Of a DNA stretch of 64,000 nucleotides, positions 52,208 through 59,944 are shown in pieces (the first letter of the stretch is position 1; each line of letters starts with the position of its first letter). Location: assembly GCF_035944375.1 (NCBI RefSeq), contig NZ_DASZBE010000018.1. The stretch is one strand, 5' to 3'. The notes under the pieces are model-generated. The model was not told the origin of the DNA and ran no database searches. It saw nothing but the letters and a program-made list of their open reading frames with translations. This DNA comes from Allobosea sp035944375. GTDB lineage: Bacteria > Pseudomonadota > Alphaproteobacteria > Rhizobiales > Beijerinckiaceae. A program made the position numbers and the translations under genes.

Positions 52208-52567
52208 ATGATTGTCGAGCGACGACAGAAACAGCGCCTCCGATCTCTGCTGGGAGGGCGCATCAGTTTCAACCAGAAAAACTGCACACTCGATTGCGTT
52301 GTCCGCAATGTTTCAGATGACGGGGCCCTGCTGGTCATCTCCGACTCGATCGCGCTGCCGATCGCCTTCGATCTCGACATCGCGCGCCATCAGCGCTCCT
52401 ATGTCGCGCGGATCCGCTGGCGCGACGGCGAGCGCGTCGGCGTCGCCTTCGAGGCCCCTTCCAGCGGCGAAGTCGTGCCGCTCGACATGGCGCGACGCCT
52501 GAAGCACTGCGAACAGGACAATGCCCGGCTGAAGAGCCGCATCCGGCAACTGACCGAAGCCGGCTGA
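52208..52567 (+). CDS. PilZ-domain protein 3
   Basis: A 119-residue close paralogue of the 51685 gene. It has VERRQKQRLRSLLGGRISFNQKNCTLDCVVRNVSDDGALLVI, core end IRWRDGERVGVAFEAP, and tail KHCEQDNARLKSRIRQLTEAG. The first ~40 codons are noticeably richer in A/T than the rest of the window. Predicted c-di-GMP-binding. It has its own upstream region with a CtrA box and an inverted repeat, unlike the two genes before it. Confidence 0.87.
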   Translation: MIVERRQKQRLRSLLGGRISFNQKNCTLDCVVRNVSDDGALLVISDSIALPIAFDLDIARHQRSYVARIRWRDGERVGVAFEAPSSGEVVPLDMARRLKHCEQDNARLKSRIRQLTEAG

Positions 52568-52572
52568 GCCGC

Positions 52573-53817
52573 TCAAGCCCGCCGGGCGAGCTGCTCCTGC
52601 GAGAACCCGGCCTTGCCGGCATAGGACTTCACGATCGCCTCGCGCTTGGCATAGTTCAGGACGCGCTCGACATCGTCGAAGCCGTTCGGCGCGAGTTGCT
52701 CGACGGCGTCGATAACGCGCTCGGGCCCGCCCTTGCGGTTCAGCGCCACGATTTCCGCCGTCGCCGGCAGGCGCTGTGCCTCATAGGCCGCAAGCGCGTG
52801 GCGCGGGTGCTCGGAACTGACCAGTCGGTCGGCCAGGCAGCGCGCGTCGAGGATCGCCTGGGAGGCCCCGTTCGAGCCGACCGGATACATCGGATGGGCG
52901 GCATCGCCAAGCAGCGTGACGCGGCCATGGGTCCAGCGCGGCAACGGATCCCGGTCGCACATCGGGTAGTCCCAGAAACCGGGGCTCGCCTGGATCAGCC
53001 CGAGAATGTCGACGCCGGGCACGGTGAAGCGGCGCGCGAAGGGCAGCACGTCCTCGAGCCGCCCGGGCTTCGACCACGCCTCCTTCGGCGGCGGCTTCGC
53101 GGGATCTCCGGTGCGGATGTTGACGACCCAGTTGGTCAGCCGGGTCGGGGCCGTCTTGCCCTTGGCGATCGGGTAGAGCACCAGCTTGCCGGCCATGCCG
53201 CCGGCGACGATCATGCTCTCCCCGTCGAGGAAGACCGGCCAGTCGCAGGCGCCGCGCCACATCTGGACGCCGTTCCAGCGGGGCGGCCCCTGGTCGGGGA
53301 AGAAATGGGCGCGCACCATCGAGTGGATGCCATCCGCCGCGACGAGGATGTCGCCGCGTGCGGTCTCTCCCGTCTCGCCCCGTCGCGAATCGGCGAAGTG
53401 AGCGGTGACGCCGCCCTCGTCCTGGATGAAGCCCTGCAGCCTTCGGCCGGTCCGGACAGCGCCCTCGCCCAGCCGCGCCACGACGGCGTCGCGGATCACG
53501 GCCTGGAGGCGACCGCGATGGATCGAGAACTGCGGCGTCGAGGAGCCCGCATGCAGGCCGCGCGGCTCGCGCCAGACCGTCTGGCCGAAGCGATTCATGT
53601 AGACCAGTTCGCGGGTGCGGATCGCGACGGCGTCGAGCGCCGGCAGCAGGCCCAGGTCGGCCAGTTCGCGGATGGCGTGCGGCAGGGTGTTGATCCCGAC
53701 GCCGACTTCCCGGATCTCGCTGGCCTGCTCGTAGACGACCGCGCCGATCCCGCGCGCCTGCAGCATCAATGCGAGCGTCAGGCCGCCGATGCCGCCTCCG
53801 ACGATGATGACCTTCAT
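52573..53817 (-). CDS. Flavin-dependent monooxygenase (aromatic hydroxylase family)
   Basis: A 414-residue group A FAD monooxygenase. The Rossmann GxGxxG is at the N-terminus (KVIIVGGGIGGLTLALML). The middle DG motif is DILVAADGIHSMVRAHFFP. The FAD-ribityl motif is GRVTLLGDAAHPMYPVGSNGASQAILDA. The closest general type is the flavin-dependent oxidoreductase group that includes PhzS-like enzymes. It hydroxylates an aromatic or heterocyclic ring with NAD(P)H and O2. ATG 53817 is chosen at the Rossmann strand; the operator lies 22-41 bp upstream. The last residues converge on the third PilZ gene (5-bp gap). Confidence 0.88.
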   Translation of the reverse strand: MKVIIVGGGIGGLTLALMLQARGIGAVVYEQASEIREVGVGINTLPHAIRELADLGLLPALDAVAIRTRELVYMNRFGQTVWREPRGLHAGSSTPQFSIHRGRLQAVIRDAVVARLGEGAVRTGRRLQGFIQDEGGVTAHFADSRRGETGETARGDILVAADGIHSMVRAHFFPDQGPPRWNGVQMWRGACDWPVFLDGESMIVAGGMAGKLVLYPIAKGKTAPTRLTNWVVNIRTGDPAKPPPKEAWSKPGRLEDVLPFARRFTVPGVDILGLIQASPGFWDYPMCDRDPLPRWTHGRVTLLGDAAHPMYPVGSNGASQAILDARCLADRLVSSEHPRHALAAYEAQRLPATAEIVALNRKGGPERVIDAVEQLAPNGFDDVERVLNYAKREAIVKSYAGKAGFSQEQLARRA

Positions 53818-53837
53818 GCCGCTTCCCCAGCCCCTCA

Positions 53838-53858
53838 ATTATTTCAAGCTTGAAATAA
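53838..53858 (-). promoter_or_regulatory. Perfect 20-bp palindromic operator upstream of the flavin monooxygenase
   Basis: TTATTTCAAG followed directly by its exact complement CTTGAAATAA (53839-53858). On the minus strand an AATAAT -10-like hexamer (plus 53838-53843) overlaps its downstream arm. TTGCGC 18 nt further up, or TTGACA (plus 53870-53875), could serve as -35. It shares 17 of 20 bases with 45740-45759. This geometry is typical of an autorepressing dimeric regulator site. Confidence 0.75.
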
Positions 53859-54101
53859 CAGGCGCAACCTTGTCAATCACACCGGATCGAGACGCCCTTT
53901 GGTTGCGTCGGCGCCACAATTCGCGGAACGAACGCGAATTCTGTGCGTATCTAGCCGCGCGGGCATCGCCTTTCGACGGTGGTCGTGGCAACAGCCGCAG
54001 CCGCATCGTGCGGCCTGCGGCCTTCGCGCTGCGTTTTTCGGACGGGCCGGACGACCCTTCGCGTCGCGTGATGCCCCACAACGCTCCCCATGGAGGATTT
54101 C

Positions 54102-54374
54102 ATGACCAAGAACGAACTGATCGCCGCCATCGCCGACGAGACCGGCAAGTCGAAGACGGACGTCTCCGCCATCCTGGCCTCGCTCGGCACCGTCGTCGCG
54201 AAGACCCTGAAGGCAGGCGACGACATCACGCTCGGCGGCGTTGGCAAGTTTTCCGCCGCCAAGCGCGAGGCCCGCGAGGCCCGCAACCCCTCGACCGGCG
54301 CCACCATCAAGGTTCCGGCGAAGACCGTGGTGAAGTTCAAGGTCACCAAGGATCTCGCCGACGCCGTGGCGTGA
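54102..54374 (+). CDS. HU-family DNA-binding protein
   Basis: A 90-residue nucleoid protein with the HU/IHF fold: helical N-terminus (TKNELIAAIADETGKSKTDVSAILASLGTVVAKTLKAGDDITLGGVGKF), the DNA-arm motif AREARNPSTGATIKVPAKTVVKFK, and a C-terminal helix. Start ATG 54102 has GGAGG 6 nt upstream. The 284-bp gap before it shows no other gene. An unspecific HU name is used, as hupA/hupB cannot be told apart. Confidence 0.94.
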   Translation: MTKNELIAAIADETGKSKTDVSAILASLGTVVAKTLKAGDDITLGGVGKFSAAKREAREARNPSTGATIKVPAKTVVKFKVTKDLADAVA

Positions 54375-54469
54375 TCGCCCCTGCCCTGCCGTCGTTCCGC
54401 GCCGCTCGCCGGCCGGAACCACGGCCGGGTCCGGCTTGACCCCGGCGCGGGGCGCGCCAGAGTAGCGCG

Positions 54470-55645
54470 ATGTTCCTGCGACTCTTCACCGATCTGCGGA
54501 CCGCCAAGGTCCCCGTCACGTTGCGCGAGTATCTCGCGCTGCTCGAGGGCGTGGAGGCCGATCTGGCCGAGCACCGGGTCGAGGATTTCTATCACCTCGC
54601 CCGCTGCTGCCTGGTGAAGGACGAGCGTCATCTCGACCGTTTCGATCAGGTCTTCGGACAAGTCTTCAAGGGCCTGGAGACGCTGGGCCAGGCGGTCGAG
54701 GCGCAGGCCATCCCCGACGAGTGGCTGCGCAAGCTGGCCGAGAAATACCTGACCGACGCCGAGAAGGCGCAGATCGAGGCGCTCGGCTGGGACAAGCTGT
54801 TCGAGACGCTGAAGCAGCGCCTCGCCGAACAGCAGGGGCGCCATCAGGGCGGCTCGAAATGGATCGGCACCGCCGGCACCTCGCCCTATGGCGCCTATGG
54901 CTACAATCCCGAGGGCGTGCGCATCGGTCAGGACGGCAACCGCAATTTCAGCGCGGTGAAGGTCTGGGACAAGCGCGAGTTCAAGGATTTCGACGACACG
55001 CGCGAACTCGGCGTGCGCAACCTGCGCATCGCGCTGCGCCGCTTACGCAAGTTCGCCCGCACCGGAGCGGCCGAGGAACTCGATCTCGATTCGACGATCA
55101 GCGAGACGGCGCGCCATGGCTATCTCGACGTGAAGCTGCGGCCCGAGCGGCGCAATGCCGTGAAGGTCCTGCTCTTCCTCGACGTGGGCGGCTCGATGGA
55201 CTGGCACATCGAGCTGGCCGAGGAGCTGTTCTCGGCGGCGCGGGCCGAGTTCAAGCATTTCGAGCATTTCTACTTCCACAACTGCCCCTATGAGCGGGTC
55301 TGGCGCGAGAACCGGCGCCGGCACGACCAGACAATTCACACGCTCGAGCTCCTGCGGACCTATCCGGCGGATTACCGCGTCGTCTTCGTCGGCGACGCCT
55401 CGATGAGCCCCTATGAGATCGCGATGCCCGGTGGTTCCGTGGAGCACTGGAACGAGGAGGCCGGGGCCGTCTGGATGGAGCGGATCACCGGCCGCTTCCC
55501 GAAATCGGTCTGGCTCAATCCCGTGCAGCAGCATCTGTGGAGCTACACCCAGTCGATCCGGCAGATCGGCTCACTGATGGGCGGGCGGATGTTCCCGCTG
55601 ACGCTGGACGGACTCGACGGGGCGATGAAGGTCCTGGCGCGCTGA
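54470..55645 (+). CDS. VWA-domain protein, CoxE-like, with degenerate MIDAS
   Basis: A 391-residue protein. The N-terminal helical region (LRLFTDLRTAKVPVTLREYLALLEGVEADLAEHRVEDFYHLARCCLV) is followed by a VWA/CoxE-type domain starting ~235 (NAVKVLLFLDVGGSMDWHIELAEELF). The MIDAS is D-V-G-G-S, not the classical D-x-S-x-S, so one serine is replaced by glycine. CoxE-like proteins often partner with MoxR-type AAA ATPases in metal or cofactor maturation; no MoxR gene is in view. Function is inferred from family only. Confidence 0.82.
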   Translation: MFLRLFTDLRTAKVPVTLREYLALLEGVEADLAEHRVEDFYHLARCCLVKDERHLDRFDQVFGQVFKGLETLGQAVEAQAIPDEWLRKLAEKYLTDAEKAQIEALGWDKLFETLKQRLAEQQGRHQGGSKWIGTAGTSPYGAYGYNPEGVRIGQDGNRNFSAVKVWDKREFKDFDDTRELGVRNLRIALRRLRKFARTGAAEELDLDSTISETARHGYLDVKLRPERRNAVKVLLFLDVGGSMDWHIELAEELFSAARAEFKHFEHFYFHNCPYERVWRENRRRHDQTIHTLELLRTYPADYRVVFVGDASMSPYEIAMPGGSVEHWNEEAGAVWMERITGRFPKSVWLNPVQQHLWSYTQSIRQIGSLMGGRMFPLTLDGLDGAMKVLAR

Positions 55646-55743
55646 GGCTTCCCGGATTTGCGGGTGTGGCGCAACTCTTGCTCCGTGTGGCCTAGGCTTC
55701 GCCGCCCATTCCGGGCCGGCGATGTGAGCGCGAGCGAAACGCG

Positions 55744-56361
55744 ATGTTCCTGCTGACCGTCGCCACGATCTGGACTCTGGCGGCGATGACGCCCGGCCCC
55801 AACTTTCTCTTCGTGGTCCGGGCCGCGTTGACCGGTTCGCGTGGGATCGTCCTCGGCGCCATTCTCGGCACCATTACCGGCACGGCCTGCTGGGGCCTCG
55901 CAGGCTGGCTCGGCATCGGCTTGCTCTTCCGTGCGGCACCCGCGGCCTATCTCGGCCTCAAGATCGCGGGCGGGATCTATCTGATCGTTCTCGGCCTGCG
56001 CATGCTCTGGCCGAAACCACACCCCACCGGAGCCGCCGGGGAGGCGGACGGCCCGCCGAGCCTCACCCCCGCCAAGGCGTTCCGCATCGGCCTCGTCGCC
56101 AACCTGGCCAATCCGAAGTCGGCCATCTTCGTCTCGAGCCTCTTTGCCGCCACGCTGCCGCCCGAAGCGCCCTGGCCCTATGGCGCCTCGGCCGTGGTCA
56201 CAATGGTGGCGATTTCCGGGATCTGGTACGCCATCGTGGCACTGGCGCTTTCGCAGGCGCCGGTGCTGCGGGCCTATCGGCGGATGCGCAGGGGTCTCGA
56301 CCGGGCTACCGGCGTCGTCTTCGTTGGCTTTGGTGGAAAGCTCGCCCTCACGCCGTCCTGA
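55744..56361 (+). CDS. LysE/RhtB-family amino acid exporter
   Basis: A 205-residue membrane protein with ~5-6 spans. The family N-terminal motif TPGPNFLFVVRAALTGSRGIVLGAILGTITG is clear, as is FRIGLVANLANPKSAIFVSSLFAA in the middle. Exports an amino acid (such as homoserine, threonine or lysine); substrate not predictable. 20 nt separate it from the next gene. Confidence 0.9.
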   Translation: MFLLTVATIWTLAAMTPGPNFLFVVRAALTGSRGIVLGAILGTITGTACWGLAGWLGIGLLFRAAPAAYLGLKIAGGIYLIVLGLRMLWPKPHPTGAAGEADGPPSLTPAKAFRIGLVANLANPKSAIFVSSLFAATLPPEAPWPYGASAVVTMVAISGIWYAIVALALSQAPVLRAYRRMRRGLDRATGVVFVGFGGKLALTPS

Positions 56362-56381
56362 CAAGCCGCGGCCGACCGGCT

Positions 56382-56996
56382 ATGGCAGCGACCATGACCA
56401 TCCGCTCCGAAGACGACGACTCCCCTGCCCCCTCCTGGCGCCAGCGCGCGAGGCCCGTCGGTTTCGAGATCACCTACCGGCTGGAGGGCGACACGCTGGT
56501 CGTCGACTCCACTCGAAAGGTCGATCGCGTCCGCCTCTCGGCGATCGAACAGGTGCGTTTCGTCTATGCGCCGAGCAATCTCAGCTCGAAGGGCTTCAAG
56601 ACGCAGCTGCGCCTGTCCGACGGCAAGACCATCACCTTCGGCAATCTGTCCTGGCGCTCGCTGACCGAGATGGACCGCGACGATGCCGGCTACCACGCCT
56701 TCGTCAGCGCGCTCGCGGCCGCGATCGCGCAGGCCAACCCCCGCGCGCGCTTCGTCGCCGGCAAGCCGTCGCTGCTGTGGGGAACGCTGGCCACGGTCAG
56801 CGTCCTCTCGCTGCTGATGCTCGCCTTCTTCACCGGTCGTGCGCTGCTGCAGGGCGCCTATTCGACCGCCCTGCTCGGCCTGCTGCTGGCCGCGGCCTCC
56901 TATTGGCAGGTCATGCCCATGGTGAGGCTCAACAAGCCGCGGGAACTCGCGCTCGGCGAAGTGCCGGACGACCTCGTGCCCGGGCGGCGTGCCTGA
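56382..56996 (+). CDS. Hypothetical membrane protein
   Basis: A 204-residue protein not recognised as a named family. The N-terminal soluble part (~1-125) looks like a small beta-rich domain (FEITYRLEGDTLVVDSTRKVDRVRLSAIEQVRFVYAP). Two predicted membrane spans follow (LLWGTLATVSVLSLLMLAFFTG and AYSTALLGLLLAAASYWQVMPMV), then a short cytoplasmic tail. ATG 56382 or 56394 are both possible. It converges on the universal stress gene with a 6-bp gap. Confidence 0.65.
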   Translation: MAATMTIRSEDDDSPAPSWRQRARPVGFEITYRLEGDTLVVDSTRKVDRVRLSAIEQVRFVYAPSNLSSKGFKTQLRLSDGKTITFGNLSWRSLTEMDRDDAGYHAFVSALAAAIAQANPRARFVAGKPSLLWGTLATVSVLSLLMLAFFTGRALLQGAYSTALLGLLLAAASYWQVMPMVRLNKPRELALGEVPDDLVPGRRA

Positions 56997-57002
56997 TGCC
57001 GC

Positions 57003-57425
57003 TCAGCGGACGACCAGCACCGAACATTTGGCCCGTCGCACGATCGACGAGGCGTTGGAGCCGATGACATAGGCGAGAATGCCGGGTTCGTGCGAGCCGA
57101 TCACGACGAGATCGGCGCCGCTCGCATCGGCCTCCGCCAGAACCTCGCCATGGACAGAGCCGATCAGCACCTTGGCTGACACCTGCGCCTCGGGGAGGTC
57201 GATCTTGGCGGCGATGGCGGCGAGCTTCGCCTCGGCATCCTCCTGCTGCTCGGCGTCGAACCCCGCCGGCACGAATTCCATATAGGTGACCGGCACGAGC
57301 GAGCGCACATAGACCAGCCTGACGGCGCCGCCCGACGCCTTGGCGAAAGAGGTGGCGGCGGCGATGGCGGGCTCGGCCATCTCCGGCTCGGCGATGTCGA
57401 CGGGAACCAGAATCGACTTGTACAT
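57003..57425 (-). CDS. Universal stress protein (UspA family)
   Basis: A 140-residue UspA-fold protein starting YKSILVPVDIAEPEMAEPAI with the conserved strand and Asp. The C-terminal ATP-binding motif is GSHEPGILAYVIGSNASSIVRRAKCSVLVVR (G-2x-G-9x-G(S/T)-like). It probably binds ATP and acts in stress resistance. The 226-bp gap to the divergent MFS gene has no other gene. Confidence 0.9.
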   Translation of the reverse strand: MYKSILVPVDIAEPEMAEPAIAAATSFAKASGGAVRLVYVRSLVPVTYMEFVPAGFDAEQQEDAEAKLAAIAAKIDLPEAQVSAKVLIGSVHGEVLAEADASGADLVVIGSHEPGILAYVIGSNASSIVRRAKCSVLVVR

Positions 57426-57651
57426 TTCGCTCTCCTCGCTGCTGCGTGGACCATCCTAGGGCCTGCGGCGGCCGGCGCGATGATCCAGCGCAAAAGGACG
57501 CTTCGGGCTTCGCCCTCGATGCGGCGCTGGCGCGCCATGCACGGGACCACGCTACCCAACGTTGCCCGGCCATTCTAGAAGGGATTCCCTGCGGGCCTCG
57601 GCCCTGCCTTGCCGCGGTGATCTCCTCCGCACTCCCCGAACGGGCCCTGCG

Positions 57652-58890
57652 ATGTCCGACACCGCCTCCCGGCAGCCCCGCCCCACGGCCTTCCTGACGT
57701 CGCCCACCGTCTTCCTGATGACGCTGGCCTTCATCAACTGGCTCGGCTTCGCCAGCTGGAGCGCGCTGCTGAACAACTTCGCCAAGGAGGCGGCCGGCTT
57801 CTCCGGCGCCGATATCGGCATCCTGCAGTCGGTCCGCGAGATTCCCGGCTTCCTCGCCTTCACCGCCATCATCCTGTTCTGGTTCATGCGCGAACAGATC
57901 CTGGCCTATGTCAGCCTGGTGACGCTCGGCATCGGCGTCGCGGTGACCGGCTACCACCCCACGCTGGGCGGCCTGCTACTGACCACGACGATCATGTCGA
58001 TCGGCTTCCACTATTACGAGACGGCGCAGCAGTCGCTGCAGCTCCAGCTGTTGCCGAAGAAGGAAGCGCCGCGCCTACTCGGCCGCATCGCCGGCGCCTC
58101 GGCCACGGCACAGCTTCTGGCCTTCGGGTCGATCGCTGTGGTCTGGCGGGTGTTCCAGCCCGGCTATGTCGCGGTTTTTTTGGTCGCCGGCGGGCTGGTC
58201 GTGGTGCTGGCGCTGCTGGCCTGGCTGCTGTTTCCGCGGTTCGAGGGCACCGTTCCGCAGAACAAGGGCTTCGTGCTGCGCAAGCGCTACTGGCTCTACT
58301 ACGCGCTCACCTTCATGTCGGGCGCACGGCGGCAGATCTTCATGGCCTTCGGCGGGTTCCTGCTGGTCGAGCGCTTCGGCTATGACGTCTCGGCGACCGC
58401 GATGCTGCTGCTGGCGACCTATGGCATCAACACCTTCATGGGCCCGGCGCTCGGGCATCTCGTCGGCCGCGTCGGCGAGCGCGCCACGATCCAGCTCGAG
58501 AACGTCTCGCTGGTCGTCGTCTTCGTGGGGTATGCGCTGGCCAGCCAAGGCCATTTCGCCGGCTGGGGCGTCTTCGTCGCGGGCGCGCTGTTCATCGTCG
58601 ACGGGGTGTTCTTCACGCTCACCCTGGCGCAACGCACCTATTTCCAGAAGATCGCCGACCCGGCCGATATCGCACCGACCTCGGCGGTGGCCTTCACGAT
58701 CAACCACATCGCAGCGGTGTTCCTGCCGGTGACCTTCGGCCTGATCTGGCTGCGCGACCCGGCGATCGTGTTCTACATCGGCTCCGGCGTGGCGATCGTC
58801 TCGCTGAGCCTGGCGTTCCTGGTGCCGCGACATCCGGCACCGGGGGCGGAAACGACCATGTCCCCCGCCCTGCCCGCCGCCGCCGAGTAG
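57652..58890 (+). CDS. Major facilitator superfamily transporter
   Basis: A 412-residue protein with ~12 membrane spans. It begins after a short cytoplasmic tail (PTVFLMTLAFINWLGFASWSALLNNFAKEAAGFSGADIGILQSVREIPGFLAF). The central cytoplasmic loop is FPRFEGTVPQNKGFVLRKRYW, and a second half follows with GPALGHLVGRVGERATIQLENVSLV. No substrate motif is recognised. ATG 57652 is preferred; the frame upstream to 57562 reads Arg-rich, leader-like sequence. Confidence 0.87.
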   Translation: MSDTASRQPRPTAFLTSPTVFLMTLAFINWLGFASWSALLNNFAKEAAGFSGADIGILQSVREIPGFLAFTAIILFWFMREQILAYVSLVTLGIGVAVTGYHPTLGGLLLTTTIMSIGFHYYETAQQSLQLQLLPKKEAPRLLGRIAGASATAQLLAFGSIAVVWRVFQPGYVAVFLVAGGLVVVLALLAWLLFPRFEGTVPQNKGFVLRKRYWLYYALTFMSGARRQIFMAFGGFLLVERFGYDVSATAMLLLATYGINTFMGPALGHLVGRVGERATIQLENVSLVVVFVGYALASQGHFAGWGVFVAGALFIVDGVFFTLTLAQRTYFQKIADPADIAPTSAVAFTINHIAAVFLPVTFGLIWLRDPAIVFYIGSGVAIVSLSLAFLVPRHPAPGAETTMSPALPAAAE

Positions 58891-58908
58891 ACCGGCCGGT
58901 CCGGGCGC

Positions 58909-59229
58909 TCAGCCCTGGCGCGACGGAGTGCGGACGACGAGGCCGTCGAGATCGTCGCGCAGCTTGATCTGGCAGGAGAGGCGCGAGGTCGGCTTCACCT
59001 CGAAGGCGAAGTCGAGCATGTCCTCTTCCATCGGCTCGGGCCGGCCGGTCTTCGCCGTCCAGGCCTCGTCGACATAGACATGGCAGGTCGCGCAGGCGCA
59101 GGCGCCGCCGCACTCGGCCTCGATGCCCGGCACGCCGTTGCGGATGGCGACTTCCATCACCGTGGCCCCGGCTTCGCCCTCGACCGTCCGGCTCTCTCCG
59201 TGCGCGTCGATGAAGGTGACCTGCGGCAT
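58909..59229 (-). CDS. [2Fe-2S] ferredoxin (adrenodoxin type)
   Basis: A 106-residue ferredoxin. Cluster ligands C40, C46, C49 and C86 follow the C-x5-C-x2-C...C pattern (AECGGACACATCHVYVDEAW ... RLSCQIKL). Acidic surface motifs (PEPMEEDMLDF) are typical of adrenodoxin/FdxB-type proteins that donate electrons to P450 or similar oxygenases. ATG 59229 has CTGGAG 7 nt upstream; ATG 59244 lacks this. It is encoded downstream of the HPt gene on the same strand, with a 112-bp gap. Confidence 0.92.
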   Translation of the reverse strand: MPQVTFIDAHGESRTVEGEAGATVMEVAIRNGVPGIEAECGGACACATCHVYVDEAWTAKTGRPEPMEEDMLDFAFEVKPTSRLSCQIKLRDDLDGLVVRTPSRQG

Positions 59230-59341
59230 CTCGAACTCCAGCATGCGAGGGGACGCGCTCGCCTTAGAGCATTTCCAACCGGCGGGGAACGCCCTTTGCA
59301 TGATCCCGCCCTGCGGCGGATCGGTGCGGGTGCGCTGGCGC

Positions 59342-59680
59342 TCAGGCTGCGCTGTCGAAGCGACCGATGACCGCACGCGCCTCGGCAGCGGCCAAAGCGA
59401 GCGTGTCCATGGCCGCCTCGGTGCGTCGTGCGTCCGCCTCGGCAATACGCTGCTCGATGGCGTCCGCCGCCTCGGCGACCTGCCAGGCTCCGACGGCCCG
59501 GGCCGCCCCCTTGAGGGTATGGGCCGCGTCCATCCGGGCGCGCGAATCCTCGGCCTGGTGGATCGTGCGCAGATGATGGACGCATTGCTGGGCGAACAGG
59601 GCGAGAAGCTCGCGTTCGAGTTCGTGGTCGCCGCCGGTCTGACGGGCGAGATGGGCAAGATCGATGGCGGATTGGGGCAT
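59342..59680 (-). CDS. HPt (histidine phosphotransfer) domain protein
   Basis: A 112-residue all-helical phosphotransfer protein. The phosphoacceptor is His54 in MDAAHTLKGAARAVGAWQVAEAADAIEQ, the standard AHxLKGxAxxxG motif. It would pass phosphate between a hybrid kinase and a response regulator in a phosphorelay; neither partner is nearby. The ATG at 59680 (MPQSAIDL) is favoured over the in-frame start at 59731. It is divergent from the giant GPR-like gene, which begins 265 bp away. Confidence 0.87.
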   Translation of the reverse strand: MPQSAIDLAHLARQTGGDHELERELLALFAQQCVHHLRTIHQAEDSRARMDAAHTLKGAARAVGAWQVAEAADAIEQRIAEADARRTEAAMDTLALAAAEARAVIGRFDSAA

Positions 59681-59944
59681 CAAAGGCTCGAAAATGGCGG
59701 TTCTGGCGGTTCGCGGCGACGGTCGGCGCAAGCTTCAGAAAGCGCCGTCATGGTGAACGAGGCGTTAACGACGTTTGTGAATCGGCACGGCAAACGGGTT
59801 CCCAATGCTATGAGCGTCAACTACCCTTCCAATTGGTAAATGATGGGCGCAGTGTTTCTCCCCCTGCCGGACCAGAGGCGGTCCGTGCCCAAGGGGCGAA
59901 ACGCGATCGGGCGTTCCTCGAGTAGCGTGGCGAGGCGGCACAGC

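Noticed and set aside
54385..54440. GC-rich palindromic stretch after the HU gene, resembling family B repeat
   Set aside because: It shares only short pieces (CCGGAACCACG, CTTGACCCCG) and lacks both outer ends, so it is at best a decayed relic and was not called as a copy.
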